64,000 nucleotides of DNA from Sinorhizobium medicae. GTDB taxonomy: Bacteria; Pseudomonadota; Alphaproteobacteria; Rhizobiales; Rhizobiaceae. Of the stretch, positions 26,600 through 38,359 are shown one piece after another (positions within the stretch are counted from its first letter, which is position 1; the number at the start of each line of letters is the position of its first letter). The stretch spans positions 1-64,000 of the forward strand of contig NZ_VITA01000008.1 of the NCBI RefSeq assembly GCF_007827695.1, in the 5' to 3' direction. The translations under genes were made by a program, and so were the position numbers. The notes beneath the pieces are model-generated. The model ran no database searches. It was not told the origin of the DNA and was given only the letters and a program-made list of their open reading frames with translations.

Positions 26600-27508
26600 T
26601 CACCGCCCCGCCTGCCGCTGCTCGGACTTCAAGAAATCCACAAAGGCGCGGAGAGGTGCCGGCAGATGTCTGCGACCCGCATAATAAAGAAACGGCCCGG
26701 GAAAACTCGTTTCCCAGGCGTCAAGGACCGTAATCAGTCGCCCGGCCTCGATTTCCGGCTTCAGGAATTCTTCGAATGTGCGGATCACCCCCAGTCCGTC
26801 CACAGCCGCGCTGATTTCGAGCTCGATCGTGTTGGCGAGTACGGTTGAGGGTGGCGCGATGATTATTGTCGCGTCTCCCTCGCCGAACTCCCATGGCAGC
26901 ATCACGCCATTCTGAAAGCGATGGCGCACGGTTGCGTGCTCGAGGAGATCACGCGGATGCTGCGGTTCGCCTCGGCGGGCAAGATAATCCGGGGCCGCCG
27001 CAGTGATGTAGCGCTGTACGCGCGGCCCCAGGGGAATTGCGATCATATCCTTCTCGACCCGCTCTTCGTATCGCACGCCGGCGTCGAACCCCGCGGCAAG
27101 GACATCGATGAAGCCATCCTCGGCGGTCACCTCCAGCGTGATCGCCGGATGCGCTTTCATGAAGCGGCCGACGAGCGGCGGCAGAATAACCCTTGCTACG
27201 ATGGTCGGAACGTTCAGCCGCAATGTGCCCGCGGGGCTGTCGCGCTCGCTCGCGACCTGGTCGAGCGCCCCGGCAATCTCGCCGAGCGCAGGCGTCAAAC
27301 GTTCGAGCAAGCGCTTGCCCGCTTCCGTCGGCGTGACGCTGCGCGTGGTGCGGTTGAGCAATCGGACGCCGAGTTTTGCCTCCAGCCGCCGCAAGGCTTC
27401 GCTGAGCGCAGAAGCGGAAACGCCGCGCTTGCGCGCGGCCGTGCGAAAGCTGCGCTCGCGTGCAACTGCGGCGAAAGCATCGAGATCGGCAAGAGGCAGG
27501 TCGTTCAT
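26600..27508 (-). CDS. LysR family regulator
   Basis: A 302-residue LysR-type transcription factor. Residues 4-63 form the winged helix-turn-helix (LDAFAAVARERSFRTAARKRGVSASALSEALRRLE region, LLNRTTRSVTPTEAG). Residues about 90-295 form the effector-binding domain (GTLRLNVPTIVARVILPPLVGRF, VRYEERVEKDMIAIPLGP). It is divergent from the aldo/keto reductase gene with a 117-base shared promoter region, the standard arrangement for a regulator and its target. The ligand is unknown. Confidence 0.93.
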   Translation of the reverse strand: MNDLPLADLDAFAAVARERSFRTAARKRGVSASALSEALRRLEAKLGVRLLNRTTRSVTPTEAGKRLLERLTPALGEIAGALDQVASERDSPAGTLRLNVPTIVARVILPPLVGRFMKAHPAITLEVTAEDGFIDVLAAGFDAGVRYEERVEKDMIAIPLGPRVQRYITAAAPDYLARRGEPQHPRDLLEHATVRHRFQNGVMLPWEFGEGDATIIIAPPSTVLANTIELEISAAVDGLGVIRTFEEFLKPEIEAGRLITVLDAWETSFPGPFLYYAGRRHLPAPLRAFVDFLKSEQRQAGR

Positions 27509-27625
27509 TGTGCGAAAACCAGAACAAGCCGTTTGGCTTGCCGGTGATTATCGCACAGCGCCGTTCGAAGTAAACATCTACCGACGCAAGCGGCCACGGC
27601 ACGGCCTCAACTAAGGAGAAATGAG

Positions 27626-28624
27626 ATGCGTATGATTCCGCTCGGAAATTCCGGCCAGAAGGTATCGTCGATCGGGCTCGGCTGCATGGGCATGTCGGAT
27701 CTGTACGGTCCATCGGACCGCGCCGAAAGCATCGCCACCATTCATGCGGCAATCGATGCGGGCATCACCCTGTTGGACACCGGCGACTTTTACGGCATGG
27801 GGCATAACGAGATGCTGATCGGGGAGGCGCTGAAGGGACGTCTTCGCGACCAGGTCCAGTTGAGTGTCAAGTTCGGCGCATTGCGCGATGCGTCGGGCAC
27901 ATGGCTCGGCTACGATGCACGGCCCAAGGCGGTGCGCAACTTTCTCGCCTATACGCTGCAGCGCCTGGGAGTCGACTATATCGATGTCTATCGCCCGGCC
28001 CGCCTCGATAGCGATGTACCCATAGAGGATACCATCGGCGCCATCGCGGACTTGGTGAAGGCCGGCTACGTGCGCCATATCGGTCTCTCCGAAGTAGGCC
28101 CGCAAAAGATAAGGCGCGCTGCCGCCGTTCACCCCATCTCGGACCTGCAGATTGAATATTCCCTGATTTCACGCGGCATTGAGGATGAAATCGTGCCGGT
28201 GTGCCGCGAGCTCGGCATCGCCGTCACTGCCTATGGCGTGCTTTCGCGAGGCCTGATCAGCGGCCATTGGCAGAGGGGTGATGCGAAGAGCGGCGACTTC
28301 CGTGCGATGAGCCCCCGATTCCAGGAAGGAAATGTCGAGCGGAACCTCGCCTTGGTGGAGGCGCTCCGGCGCATCGCCGATGCCAAAGGCGTCACCGTCG
28401 CGCAAATCGCCATTGCCTGGGTGGCCGCCCAGGGAGAGGACATCGTGCCTCTCATCGGCGCGCGCCGCCGGGATCGTCTCGCCGAAGCACTCGGTTCCCA
28501 GGCAGTTGACCTGGATGCCGGCGACATCTCTGCGATCGAAAGCGCCGTGCCAAAGAACGCCGCTGCCGGCGCGCGCTATCCGGAAGCGCAGCTTGTACAC
28601 ATGGACAGCGAGCGGCAGAAATGA
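27626..28624 (+). CDS. Aldo/keto reductase
   Basis: A 332-residue NADPH-dependent TIM-barrel reductase of the Tas/YdhF-like group. It begins with IPLGNSGQKVSSIGLGCMGMSD. The catalytic Asp-Tyr pair lies in LLDTGDFYGMGHNEMLIG near residues 50-67; the catalytic Lys region VKFGAL and the C-terminal cofactor segment VPLIGARRRDRLAEALGS are also visible. It reduces aldehydes or ketones; the true substrate is unknown. The ATG has AAGGAGAAATGAG upstream. The divergent LysR gene is the probable regulator. A hairpin at 28634-28659 ends the transcript. Confidence 0.93.
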   Translation: MRMIPLGNSGQKVSSIGLGCMGMSDLYGPSDRAESIATIHAAIDAGITLLDTGDFYGMGHNEMLIGEALKGRLRDQVQLSVKFGALRDASGTWLGYDARPKAVRNFLAYTLQRLGVDYIDVYRPARLDSDVPIEDTIGAIADLVKAGYVRHIGLSEVGPQKIRRAAAVHPISDLQIEYSLISRGIEDEIVPVCRELGIAVTAYGVLSRGLISGHWQRGDAKSGDFRAMSPRFQEGNVERNLALVEALRRIADAKGVTVAQIAIAWVAAQGEDIVPLIGARRRDRLAEALGSQAVDLDAGDISAIESAVPKNAAAGARYPEAQLVHMDSERQK

Positions 28625-28633
28625 ACAGCGGCG

Positions 28634-28659
28634 CCGGACCGGGGATGGCCCCGGTTCGG
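28634..28659. terminator. Bidirectional hairpin between convergent genes
   Basis: CCGGACCGGGG (28634-28644) pairs with CCCCGGTTCGG (28649-28659) with one wobble and a 4-base loop. It lies 10 bases after the reductase stop and 9 bases from the end of the metallopeptidase gene. No T tract on either side. Confidence 0.6.
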
Positions 28660-28667
28660 CCACGCGG

Positions 28668-29603
28668 TCAGACACCGCCGGAGAAAGTGTCGCAATCCGA
28701 CATCTTGCCGCTGTCGAAACCGCGCTTGAACCATCGCCTCCGCTGTTCGGACGTGCCGTGGTTGAAACTCTCCGGGACGACATAACCTTGCATGCGCTTC
28801 TGCAAAGTATCGTCGCCGATCTGGGTGGCGGCATTCAATGCCTCCTCCAGATCGCCGCGCTCCAGAAGGCCCTTCTGTTCCGTGTATTTGCCCCAGATTC
28901 CTGCAAAGCAGTCCGCCTGCAGCTCGACGCGAACCGACATCTGGTTCGACTCGGCCTCGCTCATGCGCTGCCGCATCTCGTTGAATTTGGGCAATACGCC
29001 GATCAGGTTCTGAACGTGATGACCAACCTCGTGCGCTAGCACGTAGGCCTGGGCGAAATCGCCGGAGGCTTCGAATTTCTGCGCCAGCTCGTCGAAGAAG
29101 CCCATATCGAGATAGACCCTACGATCGCCGGGGCAATAGAACGGACCCGAGGCGGAAGAGGCAAAGCCGCAGGCCGAGCGGACCGAGCCGCTGAACAGCA
29201 CCAGCCGAGGTTCCTCGTACTGCTCGCCGCTCGCCTGAAAAATGCCGTTCCAGGTGTCTTCCGTTTCCGCAAGCACCGTGGCCATGAAGGCTTTCATCTC
29301 TTCTTCCTCGGCCGTGCCCTGCGGCGCTCCGGACCCGTCGCTCTGCTCGAAGCCCGGCATGTTCGCCGGGCCACCGCCTTCAAGCACCTGCAGCATGTCG
29401 ATACCCATCGCCTTCAGAACGAAATAGAGAATAACGAGGAATATGAGCGTGCCGAAACTCATGCCGCCGCCGGCGCGGCGCATGCCGCCGCCGCCCGGCA
29501 GGCGGAATCCACCGCCTCGGCCGAAGGGGTTGCCTCCTCCGCGCGGGCCGGCTCCGCGCTGATCCTCGATGTTTCCAGACTGGCGGCGGCCCTTCCATTC
29601 CAT
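28668..29603 (-). CDS. Neutral zinc metallopeptidase (YpfJ family)
   Basis: A 311-residue protein of the YpfJ/KPN_02809 putative neutral zinc metallopeptidase family. A Gly/Arg-rich N-terminus (RGGGNPFGRGGGFRLPGGGGM) precedes a transmembrane helix (LIFLVILYFVLKAMGI, about residues 60-75). The catalytic domain has AYVLAHEVGHHVQN (HExxH) near residue 185 and conserved Cys pairs (CGFASSASGPFYCPGDRRVYLD). Its natural substrate is unknown. The ATG at 29603 begins the conserved MEWKGRRQSGNIEDQRG segment; the longer frame to 29687 is not supported. Confidence 0.9.
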   Translation of the reverse strand: MEWKGRRQSGNIEDQRGAGPRGGGNPFGRGGGFRLPGGGGMRRAGGGMSFGTLIFLVILYFVLKAMGIDMLQVLEGGGPANMPGFEQSDGSGAPQGTAEEEEMKAFMATVLAETEDTWNGIFQASGEQYEEPRLVLFSGSVRSACGFASSASGPFYCPGDRRVYLDMGFFDELAQKFEASGDFAQAYVLAHEVGHHVQNLIGVLPKFNEMRQRMSEAESNQMSVRVELQADCFAGIWGKYTEQKGLLERGDLEEALNAATQIGDDTLQKRMQGYVVPESFNHGTSEQRRRWFKRGFDSGKMSDCDTFSGGV

Positions 29604-29821
29604 GATCTGTCCTCCAGAAGGCGTCGCCTCTACTTTAGCGCGCTGAGTGATTTTATAAGCCCGGGCGGCAATCCTTGTAAAACGCAATCGCGGTCACGCG
29701 GTTGCATGCAGCGCATCGTTTTGTCGGGCCGATCATGCAAGCCTCCCAAGGGCAGCCGGGCAGGATTGACGCTTTCATCCTGTTCCGGTCCAATGGAATG
29801 CTGAGAATGGGAGGACCAAGA

Positions 29822-30856
29822 ATGAAGGCATTGCGTCTGGAGTCGGTGGGCGCTATCTCGGTGCGAAATGTCGACATCCCCAAGCCCGGACCTGACGATC
29901 TGCTCGTCAAGGTGGAAGCTTGCGGCATCTGCGGTACCGATCGCCACCTCCTGCATGGCGAGTTTCCGTCGACACCCCCGGTCACGCTCGGACACGAGTT
30001 CTGCGGGATCGTCATGGAAGCGGGGAGCGCTGTCAAAGACATCGCACCGGGTGCGAGGATCACCGGAGATCCCAATATCTCATGCGGACGCTGCCCCCAG
30101 TGCGAAGCGGGCCGGGTCAATCTTTGCCGGAACTTGCGCGCGATCGGCATTCATCGCGATGGCGGCTTTGCCGAATACGTGCTGGTGCCGCGGAAGCAGG
30201 CGTTCGAAATTCCGCTTACGCTCGATCCCGCCCATGGCGCCTTCTGCGAGCCCCTCGCCTGCTGCCTGCATGGCATCGACGTATCGGGGATCAAAGTCGG
30301 TTCGACCGTGGCAATCCTGGGCGGCGGCGTCATAGGCCTGCTGACGGTTCAGCTCGCCAGGCTTGCCGGGGCAGCGAAGGTCGTTCTCTCGACAAGACAG
30401 GCATCGAAGCGCCGTCTGGCTGAAGAGATCGGCGCCACCGCCACGGTAGACCCCTCGGCCGGCGACGTGGTCGAGGCTATCGCTGGTCCGGCAGGCCTCG
30501 TCCCCGGGGGCGTCGACGTCGTTATCGAGTGCGCGGGCGTTGCGGAAACCGTGAGACAGTCGACGCGCCTCGCCAAGGCCGGCGGCACGGTCGTCATCCT
30601 CGGCGTGCTGCCGCAAGGAGAAAAGGTCGAAATCGAGCCCTTCGACATCCTCTTTCGTGAGCTTCGCGTGCTCGGTTCCTTCATCAATCCTTTCGTCCAT
30701 CGCCGCGCTGCCGACCTCGTGGCCTCCGGCGCGATCGAAATCGACCGCTTGATTTCGAGGCGCATATCCCTCGACGAAGCGCCGCACGCGATCTCGAATC
30801 CCGCCGCTGCCGGCGAGGTGAAGGTACTGGTCATCCCGTCGCGCGAGCCGGCGTAG
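29822..30856 (+). CDS. Zinc-dependent alcohol/sugar-alcohol dehydrogenase
   Basis: A 344-residue medium-chain dehydrogenase. The catalytic-zinc ligands are in CGICGTDRHLLHGEFP and GHEFCG near residues 37-63, and the structural-zinc Cys cluster is CGRCPQCEAGRVNLC near 88-102. The NAD-binding Rossmann loop is AILGGGVIGLLTVQLARL. It resembles sorbitol/threonine dehydrogenase-like enzymes, with no substrate assignable. The ATG at 29822 follows GGGAGGACCAAGA; the frame extends upstream to 29702 without a ribosome site. It stands alone between the metallopeptidase and carB. Confidence 0.92.
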   Translation: MKALRLESVGAISVRNVDIPKPGPDDLLVKVEACGICGTDRHLLHGEFPSTPPVTLGHEFCGIVMEAGSAVKDIAPGARITGDPNISCGRCPQCEAGRVNLCRNLRAIGIHRDGGFAEYVLVPRKQAFEIPLTLDPAHGAFCEPLACCLHGIDVSGIKVGSTVAILGGGVIGLLTVQLARLAGAAKVVLSTRQASKRRLAEEIGATATVDPSAGDVVEAIAGPAGLVPGGVDVVIECAGVAETVRQSTRLAKAGGTVVILGVLPQGEKVEIEPFDILFRELRVLGSFINPFVHRRAADLVASGAIEIDRLISRRISLDEAPHAISNPAAAGEVKVLVIPSREPA

Positions 30857-31006
30857 CAGCAATAGCGCCCAAGCTCGCGGACCTTGGTTCGAAAGCGCTG
30901 CCAAATATCTGCGCATTCTTGTCGATTCCGGAATTTTCGGGGTTTCGCTGGCGAAAACATTTGCCTATAAGCCGCTTCTAGCCTGAAAAGACCATCAATG
31001 CGCGAC

Positions 31007-31039
31007 CCGGCCGGTGACCTCCCAACCTGGCCGGTTTTT
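31007..31039 (+). terminator. Terminator-like hairpin in the carB leader
   Basis: CCGGCC (31007-31012) pairs with GGCCGG (31029-31034), extended inward by a GU pair and a GC pair, and TTTTT follows directly at 31035-31039. It lies 26 bases before the carB ATG, so it would stop transcription entering carB unless bypassed. A possible -10 element CTATAA is at 30964-30969. Confidence 0.55.
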
Positions 31040-31065
31040 CGCGCAGCTAGAACGGATGATTGCCC

Positions 31066-34557
<3,492 letters not shown>

Positions 34558-34578
34558 ACGGGACAGCTTCATTCTTCT

Positions 34579-34613
34579 GAACGCAGTCTGAACGCTCGGT
34601 TCAGGCTGCGTTC
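34579..34613 (+). terminator. Long hairpin after carB
   Basis: GAACGCAG + CTGAAC (34579-34593) pairs with GTTCAG + CTGCGTTC (34599-34613), one T/G mismatch and a 5-base loop, 21 bases after the carB stop. No long T tract follows. Confidence 0.65.
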
Positions 34614-34688
34614 CTAGGCGGCATGGTTCCATGTTCCAGGACGCGCGCAAGGCGGTAAGGCCTGGGACGCACCGGATTGGGGCATGAC

Positions 34689-35000
34689 ATGCAGCTTTAT
34701 TTCTTCGATCTCCATTGGGATGACGAGTGTTTCGCCGACGATGAGGGTATCCTCCATTTCGACGAAGGTTCGGCGCTCTATTACGGCCAGCGTATCGCCG
34801 ACCGAATCGGCCGCGACGTGGATTACGGCTCGCTGAAGGTCAGGGTAAGGTCGGAGGCGGGCGTGATGCTTGCGGCACTCACGCCATCCCAAGGCCGCGG
34901 CGTCGAACAGGATGCCCTTCTCGGCCGCAACCGCTCCCTTGCCGCTACGGCATATTTTGGTGAACCTTGCCCTCGCATCGGGCCAGCCGCAGGGTCGTGA
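34689..35000 (+). CDS. DUF6894-like small protein
   Basis: A 103-residue acidic protein beginning MQLYFFDLHWDDECFADDEGILHFDEGSALYYGQ (residues 1-34, given here only as a landmark). The N-terminal YFFD strand and the DDEG segment resemble the small DUF6894 family frequent in Rhizobiales; the function is unknown. The Ala-rich helix and C-terminal PCPRIGPAAGS are not conserved as far as I can tell. Its 3' end overlaps the 3' end of the convergent exporter gene by 56 bases, so the true end of one of the two may be shorter. Confidence 0.5.
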   Translation: MQLYFFDLHWDDECFADDEGILHFDEGSALYYGQRIADRIGRDVDYGSLKVRVRSEAGVMLAALTPSQGRGVEQDALLGRNRSLAATAYFGEPCPRIGPAAGS

Positions 35001-36423
35001 TCCCGAAGAAGACCGATGCTGCCGCAAGAGTTGCGCCAACTGCAAAGACACCCAGTAATGCCGCCGATATCACCCGATTGCTGGCGCCCTCATCGAAACC
35101 TCCGGCATTGGCCACGGCTCCGAAGACCGCCGCGCCGATCGCGTAACCGGCCGATTGCAGCGTCGGAAGCAGCGCGGAGGTCTTGTCGCGTTCCTCTATG
35201 GTCGAGACGTTCATCAGCAGCTGGCTCAGCGTCCCCCAGCAAAGGCCGAAACCTGCTCCGATTGCAGCCTGGCTGATGAAGACGAGCTTGTATTCGCCGG
35301 TTCCGACGGCCAGCGCCAAGCCAACGAGGCCGAGGCATAGCATCAACGGACCGGTCCAGACGATCTGCACGCGCATCTCATGAGAGCGGAGGCTCGCGAT
35401 GAGTATCGCCGTCAGGCTCCAGGATATGGCCATCAAGGCGTTCGAGAAGCCAGCCGCAGTCGGGCCGAATCCCCATAGCTGTTGCAGGGCGTAGACGAGG
35501 TAAACGGAGCCCGAGGCTTGCGCCAGCGGCATCAGAAGGATGACCCAGAGCCCGGCCCCGAGCGAGTGGGTGGGCGAAAAGGCTCCGAAAGGAAGAATAG
35601 ACTGCCGCGATCGGCGGTCGAGTCGGACCGTGCTGACGAACACAGCGATCGCTGCCGCCAGCAAACCCGCCATCGCATAATCGTTGGTCGCCGTGCTTGA
35701 AAGCGAGACTAGCAAGATCCCGACGCCGAAAGTCACCAGACGCAGCAGGGGAATCGATCCGGCAGACCCTCCCGGGCTTTGCGCCGGCTGGCGCACGATC
35801 GCGACGACGAGCACAACGAAGATTGCGGCCGCAGGTATGTTGACGAAGAAGGCCGCGCGCCACGACCAGTATTCCGTCAGCAAACCGGATATGAGCGGGC
35901 CGCCGAAGGCGGCACCAGCCCACACGATCGCTTCCGCTCCGAAGATCTTGGGCACCAGCCGTTGCGGGAAAAGCTCCGGTATCAGCGCGTAGCATAGAGC
36001 TGCAATGACGCCCTCGCCCAGCCCCTGGAGAACCCTCCCGGCAAGAACCTGAGGCATGCTGCTCGCCATCGTAGCGATGATCGTGCCCGTAGCGAAGACG
36101 AGTGCCGCCGCAACCAGTGTGTTGCGTGCGCCGAATCGAGCTTTCTGATTCGCCGCCAGCGCGCCACCGACGATGGCGAAAACGAGATACAGCGTGAACG
36201 CCCAGGACAAGAGGGAGGCTCCCCCGAACTCGACAACGGCTGTGGGCAGCGCCGTCGACACGAAGAACTCGTTGAAGGCAAAAAGCGCTACGCCAAGGCA
36301 CAGTGTCACCGTCGCCGCCAAGTGACGCGGCTGCAGCAGCTCGCTCCAGCGCCCATCCTCCGCGTTGGTAACAGTCTGCTGCGCCGGATCGGCCATTGAC
36401 GATTTCTCTTCGGCTAAACTCAT
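34945..36423 (-). CDS. MFS transporter, DHA2-like exporter
   Basis: A 492-residue inner-membrane carrier with about 14 hydrophobic segments, the size of the DHA2 drug:proton antiporters. The motif A loop after helix 2 is altered (ANQKARFGARNTLV). RVLQGLGEGVIAALCYALIPELFP and GPLISGLLTEYWSWRAAFFVNIPAA are family-typical. The ATG at 36423 is preceded by AGGGACCGAATC; a Met at 36396 is the main alternative. It is divergent from greA. No regulator gene is adjacent and the substrate is unknown. Confidence 0.85.
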   Translation of the reverse strand: MSLAEEKSSMADPAQQTVTNAEDGRWSELLQPRHLAATVTLCLGVALFAFNEFFVSTALPTAVVEFGGASLLSWAFTLYLVFAIVGGALAANQKARFGARNTLVAAALVFATGTIIATMASSMPQVLAGRVLQGLGEGVIAALCYALIPELFPQRLVPKIFGAEAIVWAGAAFGGPLISGLLTEYWSWRAAFFVNIPAAAIFVVLVVAIVRQPAQSPGGSAGSIPLLRLVTFGVGILLVSLSSTATNDYAMAGLLAAAIAVFVSTVRLDRRSRQSILPFGAFSPTHSLGAGLWVILLMPLAQASGSVYLVYALQQLWGFGPTAAGFSNALMAISWSLTAILIASLRSHEMRVQIVWTGPLMLCLGLVGLALAVGTGEYKLVFISQAAIGAGFGLCWGTLSQLLMNVSTIEERDKTSALLPTLQSAGYAIGAAVFGAVANAGGFDEGASNRVISAALLGVFAVGATLAAASVFFGITTLRLARCEGKVHQNMP

Positions 36424-36621
36424 GATTCGGTCCCTATCGATTTCCGTGGACCAGCACTGATACGACCTCAATCACGGTTGAGGTAAAGAGGTTTCCCCGC
36501 CGAATTTCACCTTTACAAGTACGGGCTGGAGTCCGGCGTCCGGCGCTGATCCGCCGCGCGAGGATCGAAAAATCTGGCTTTCGAACTGCCGTTTCTGTTA
36601 TAAGGTCGGTTCGGTTGTTTG

Positions 36622-36660
36622 AACGGTTCCGGTGCTTGCGCTCCGGAGGCCGTTTTCTTT
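36622..36660 (+). terminator. Terminator-like hairpin in the greA leader
   Basis: AACGG...CCGG (36622-36632) pairs with CCGG...CCGTT (36643-36654) around a 10-base loop, and TTCTTT follows. It lies about 55 bases before the greA ATG and is oriented toward greA. The upstream gene is divergent, so this is a leader element rather than the end of another gene. Confidence 0.5.
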
Positions 36661-36712
36661 TGCGCTGGCGCTGCCGAAAGGCGGCGCCGCGTGCTTGATG
36701 AAGGATAATGAA

Positions 36713-37189
36713 ATGGTCGACAAAGTGCCCATGACACAGGGTGGATTCGTCAATCTGCAGGAGGAGCTGCGTTGGCGCCAGCAGGAAGAACGCCCGCGCA
36801 TCATCGAGGCGATCGCCGAGGCCCGCGCCCATGGTGACTTGTCGGAGAACGCCGAATATCATGCGGCCAAGGAAGCGCAGAGCCATAACGAGGGCAGGAT
36901 CTCCGAACTCGAGGACCTGATCGCGCGCGCCGAAGTCATCGATCTTTCGAAAATGTCCGGATCGAAGATCAAGTTCGGCGCCAGGGTGAAGCTCGTCGAC
37001 GAGGATACGGAAGAAGAAAAGACCTACCAGATCGTCGGCGATCAAGAGGCAGACGTCAAACAGGGACGCATTTCCATCTCTTCTCCGATCGCCCGCGCGT
37101 TGATCGGCAAGGAAGTCGGCGATTCGATCGAAGTCAATGCTCCTGGTGGTTCCAAGGCGTATGAGATTCTCGCCGTCCAATGGGGCTGA
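36713..37189 (+). CDS. greA: Transcription elongation factor GreA
   Basis: A 158-residue GreA that rescues backtracked RNA polymerase by stimulating transcript cleavage. The N-terminal coiled coil holds the tip acidic pair within [18 protein letters not shown] (about residues 34-51). The C-terminal FKBP-like domain has [21 protein letters not shown] and [17 protein letters not shown]. The ATG at 36713, with AAGGAT upstream, gives the normal length; in-frame starts at 36632 and 36698 are rejected. A terminator-like hairpin lies in its leader. lpsB follows after 85 bases on the same strand. Confidence 0.97.
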   Translation: MVDKVPMTQGGFVNLQEELRWRQQEERPRIIEAIAEARAHGDLSENAEYHAAKEAQSHNEGRISELEDLIARAEVIDLSKMSGSKIKFGARVKLVDEDTEEEKTYQIVGDQEADVKQGRISISSPIARALIGKEVGDSIEVNAPGGSKAYEILAVQWG

Positions 37190-37274
37190 CCTGCTTTTCG
37201 GGGGTGCGCCGGTCCCGCCGCGCTGCCCCTCCTCCCCTAAGGTTGATGGTCGCAGGCGCAAGGAGCGCGCACAG

Positions 37275-38330
37275 GTGGTGGATATCCGCGACGTCGAGGT
37301 GATCGCGCCGAACTTCAAGCGGCGCCTTTCCGGCGTTACCTCGTCAATCATCCAGCTGGTGCCTGTGCAGCGTGCCCTTGGGCAGAAGATCGCGGTTCTC
37401 GGGCCTGGACTTCCAAAGAGCTTGCCGTCGGTTCGCTTTCGCGATCTGATCCGCCTCTGGAAGAGGCCGCCGGGACGGCGGTGCCGAGTCTGGCATGCGC
37501 GCCGCAATGTCGAGATGCTGCCGGCCGTTCTCCTCCGCGACCTGCTGCGGATGAAGATCAGGATCGTCTTTACCTCCGCTTCGCAGCGCCGGCATACCGG
37601 ATGGAGCAAGTTCCTTATCGGCCGCATGGACGCGGTTATCGCCACCAGTGCCAGGACGGCCGCCTATCTCGAAGTGCCGAACACCGTTATCCTGCATGGA
37701 ATTGATACGCAGCGCTTTCAACCGCCTTTCGACAAGGCGGAGGCGAAGCAGGCGCTCGGCCTCGATCCTGCGAAGAAATTCGTCGGATGCTTCGGGCGCG
37801 TACGCCGCCAGAAAGGAACAGACCTGTTCGTCGACAGCATGATCGCCCTCCTGCCCGGCCGTCCGGGCTGGGGTGCAATCGTTGCCGGCCGTGCCACCGG
37901 TCCCCACGCGGCCTTCGAAACCGAACTGAAGGAACGCGTCGCAAAGGCCGGACTCGCCGACCGAATCCTCTTTGTCGGCGAGCATACGAATATTCCCGAT
38001 TGGTACCGCGCTCTCGACCTCTTCATCGCACCGCAGCGATGGGAAGGCTTCGGCCTCACGCCGCTGGAAGCCATGGCGACCGGGGTGCCGGTGGTGGCAA
38101 CCGATGTCGGCGCCTTTTCGGAACTCGTAACAGTCGGGAACGAAGAAACCGGCCTCATCGTTGCAGCCGACGATCTCACCGCAATGGTCGGCGCGGCAGC
38201 CGCCTACATGGACGACCTGCCGCGGCTTGCGGCCGCCGGCGCCAATGGTCTTGCGCGGACGGCAAAGAACTTCGCCATCGAAGGGGAAGCACGCGCGATC
38301 GGCGCGGTTTACGACAGTCTTACGCGCTGA
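37275..38330 (+). CDS. lpsB: LPS core glycosyltransferase LpsB
   Basis: A 351-residue GT4-family glycosyltransferase matching rhizobial LpsB, a mannosyl/glucosyl-type transferase that builds the lipopolysaccharide core and is needed for normal symbiosis in S. meliloti. The GT4 signature is clear: VGCFGRVRRQKGTDLFVDSM near residue 190, then PQRWEGFGLTPLEAMATGVPVVATDVGAFSELV (residues ~265-297) with the EGFGLTPLEA nucleotide-sugar loop. The start is a GTG at 37275 preceded by AGGAGCGCGCACAG; GTG at 37278 is also possible. It is cytoplasmic, acts at the inner membrane, and is convergent with lpsE. Confidence 0.9.
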   Translation: MVDIRDVEVIAPNFKRRLSGVTSSIIQLVPVQRALGQKIAVLGPGLPKSLPSVRFRDLIRLWKRPPGRRCRVWHARRNVEMLPAVLLRDLLRMKIRIVFTSASQRRHTGWSKFLIGRMDAVIATSARTAAYLEVPNTVILHGIDTQRFQPPFDKAEAKQALGLDPAKKFVGCFGRVRRQKGTDLFVDSMIALLPGRPGWGAIVAGRATGPHAAFETELKERVAKAGLADRILFVGEHTNIPDWYRALDLFIAPQRWEGFGLTPLEAMATGVPVVATDVGAFSELVTVGNEETGLIVAADDLTAMVGAAAAYMDDLPRLAAAGANGLARTAKNFAIEGEARAIGAVYDSLTR

Positions 38331-38359
38331 TCCGAAGCAATCCCAGGAAATGGATTGGC

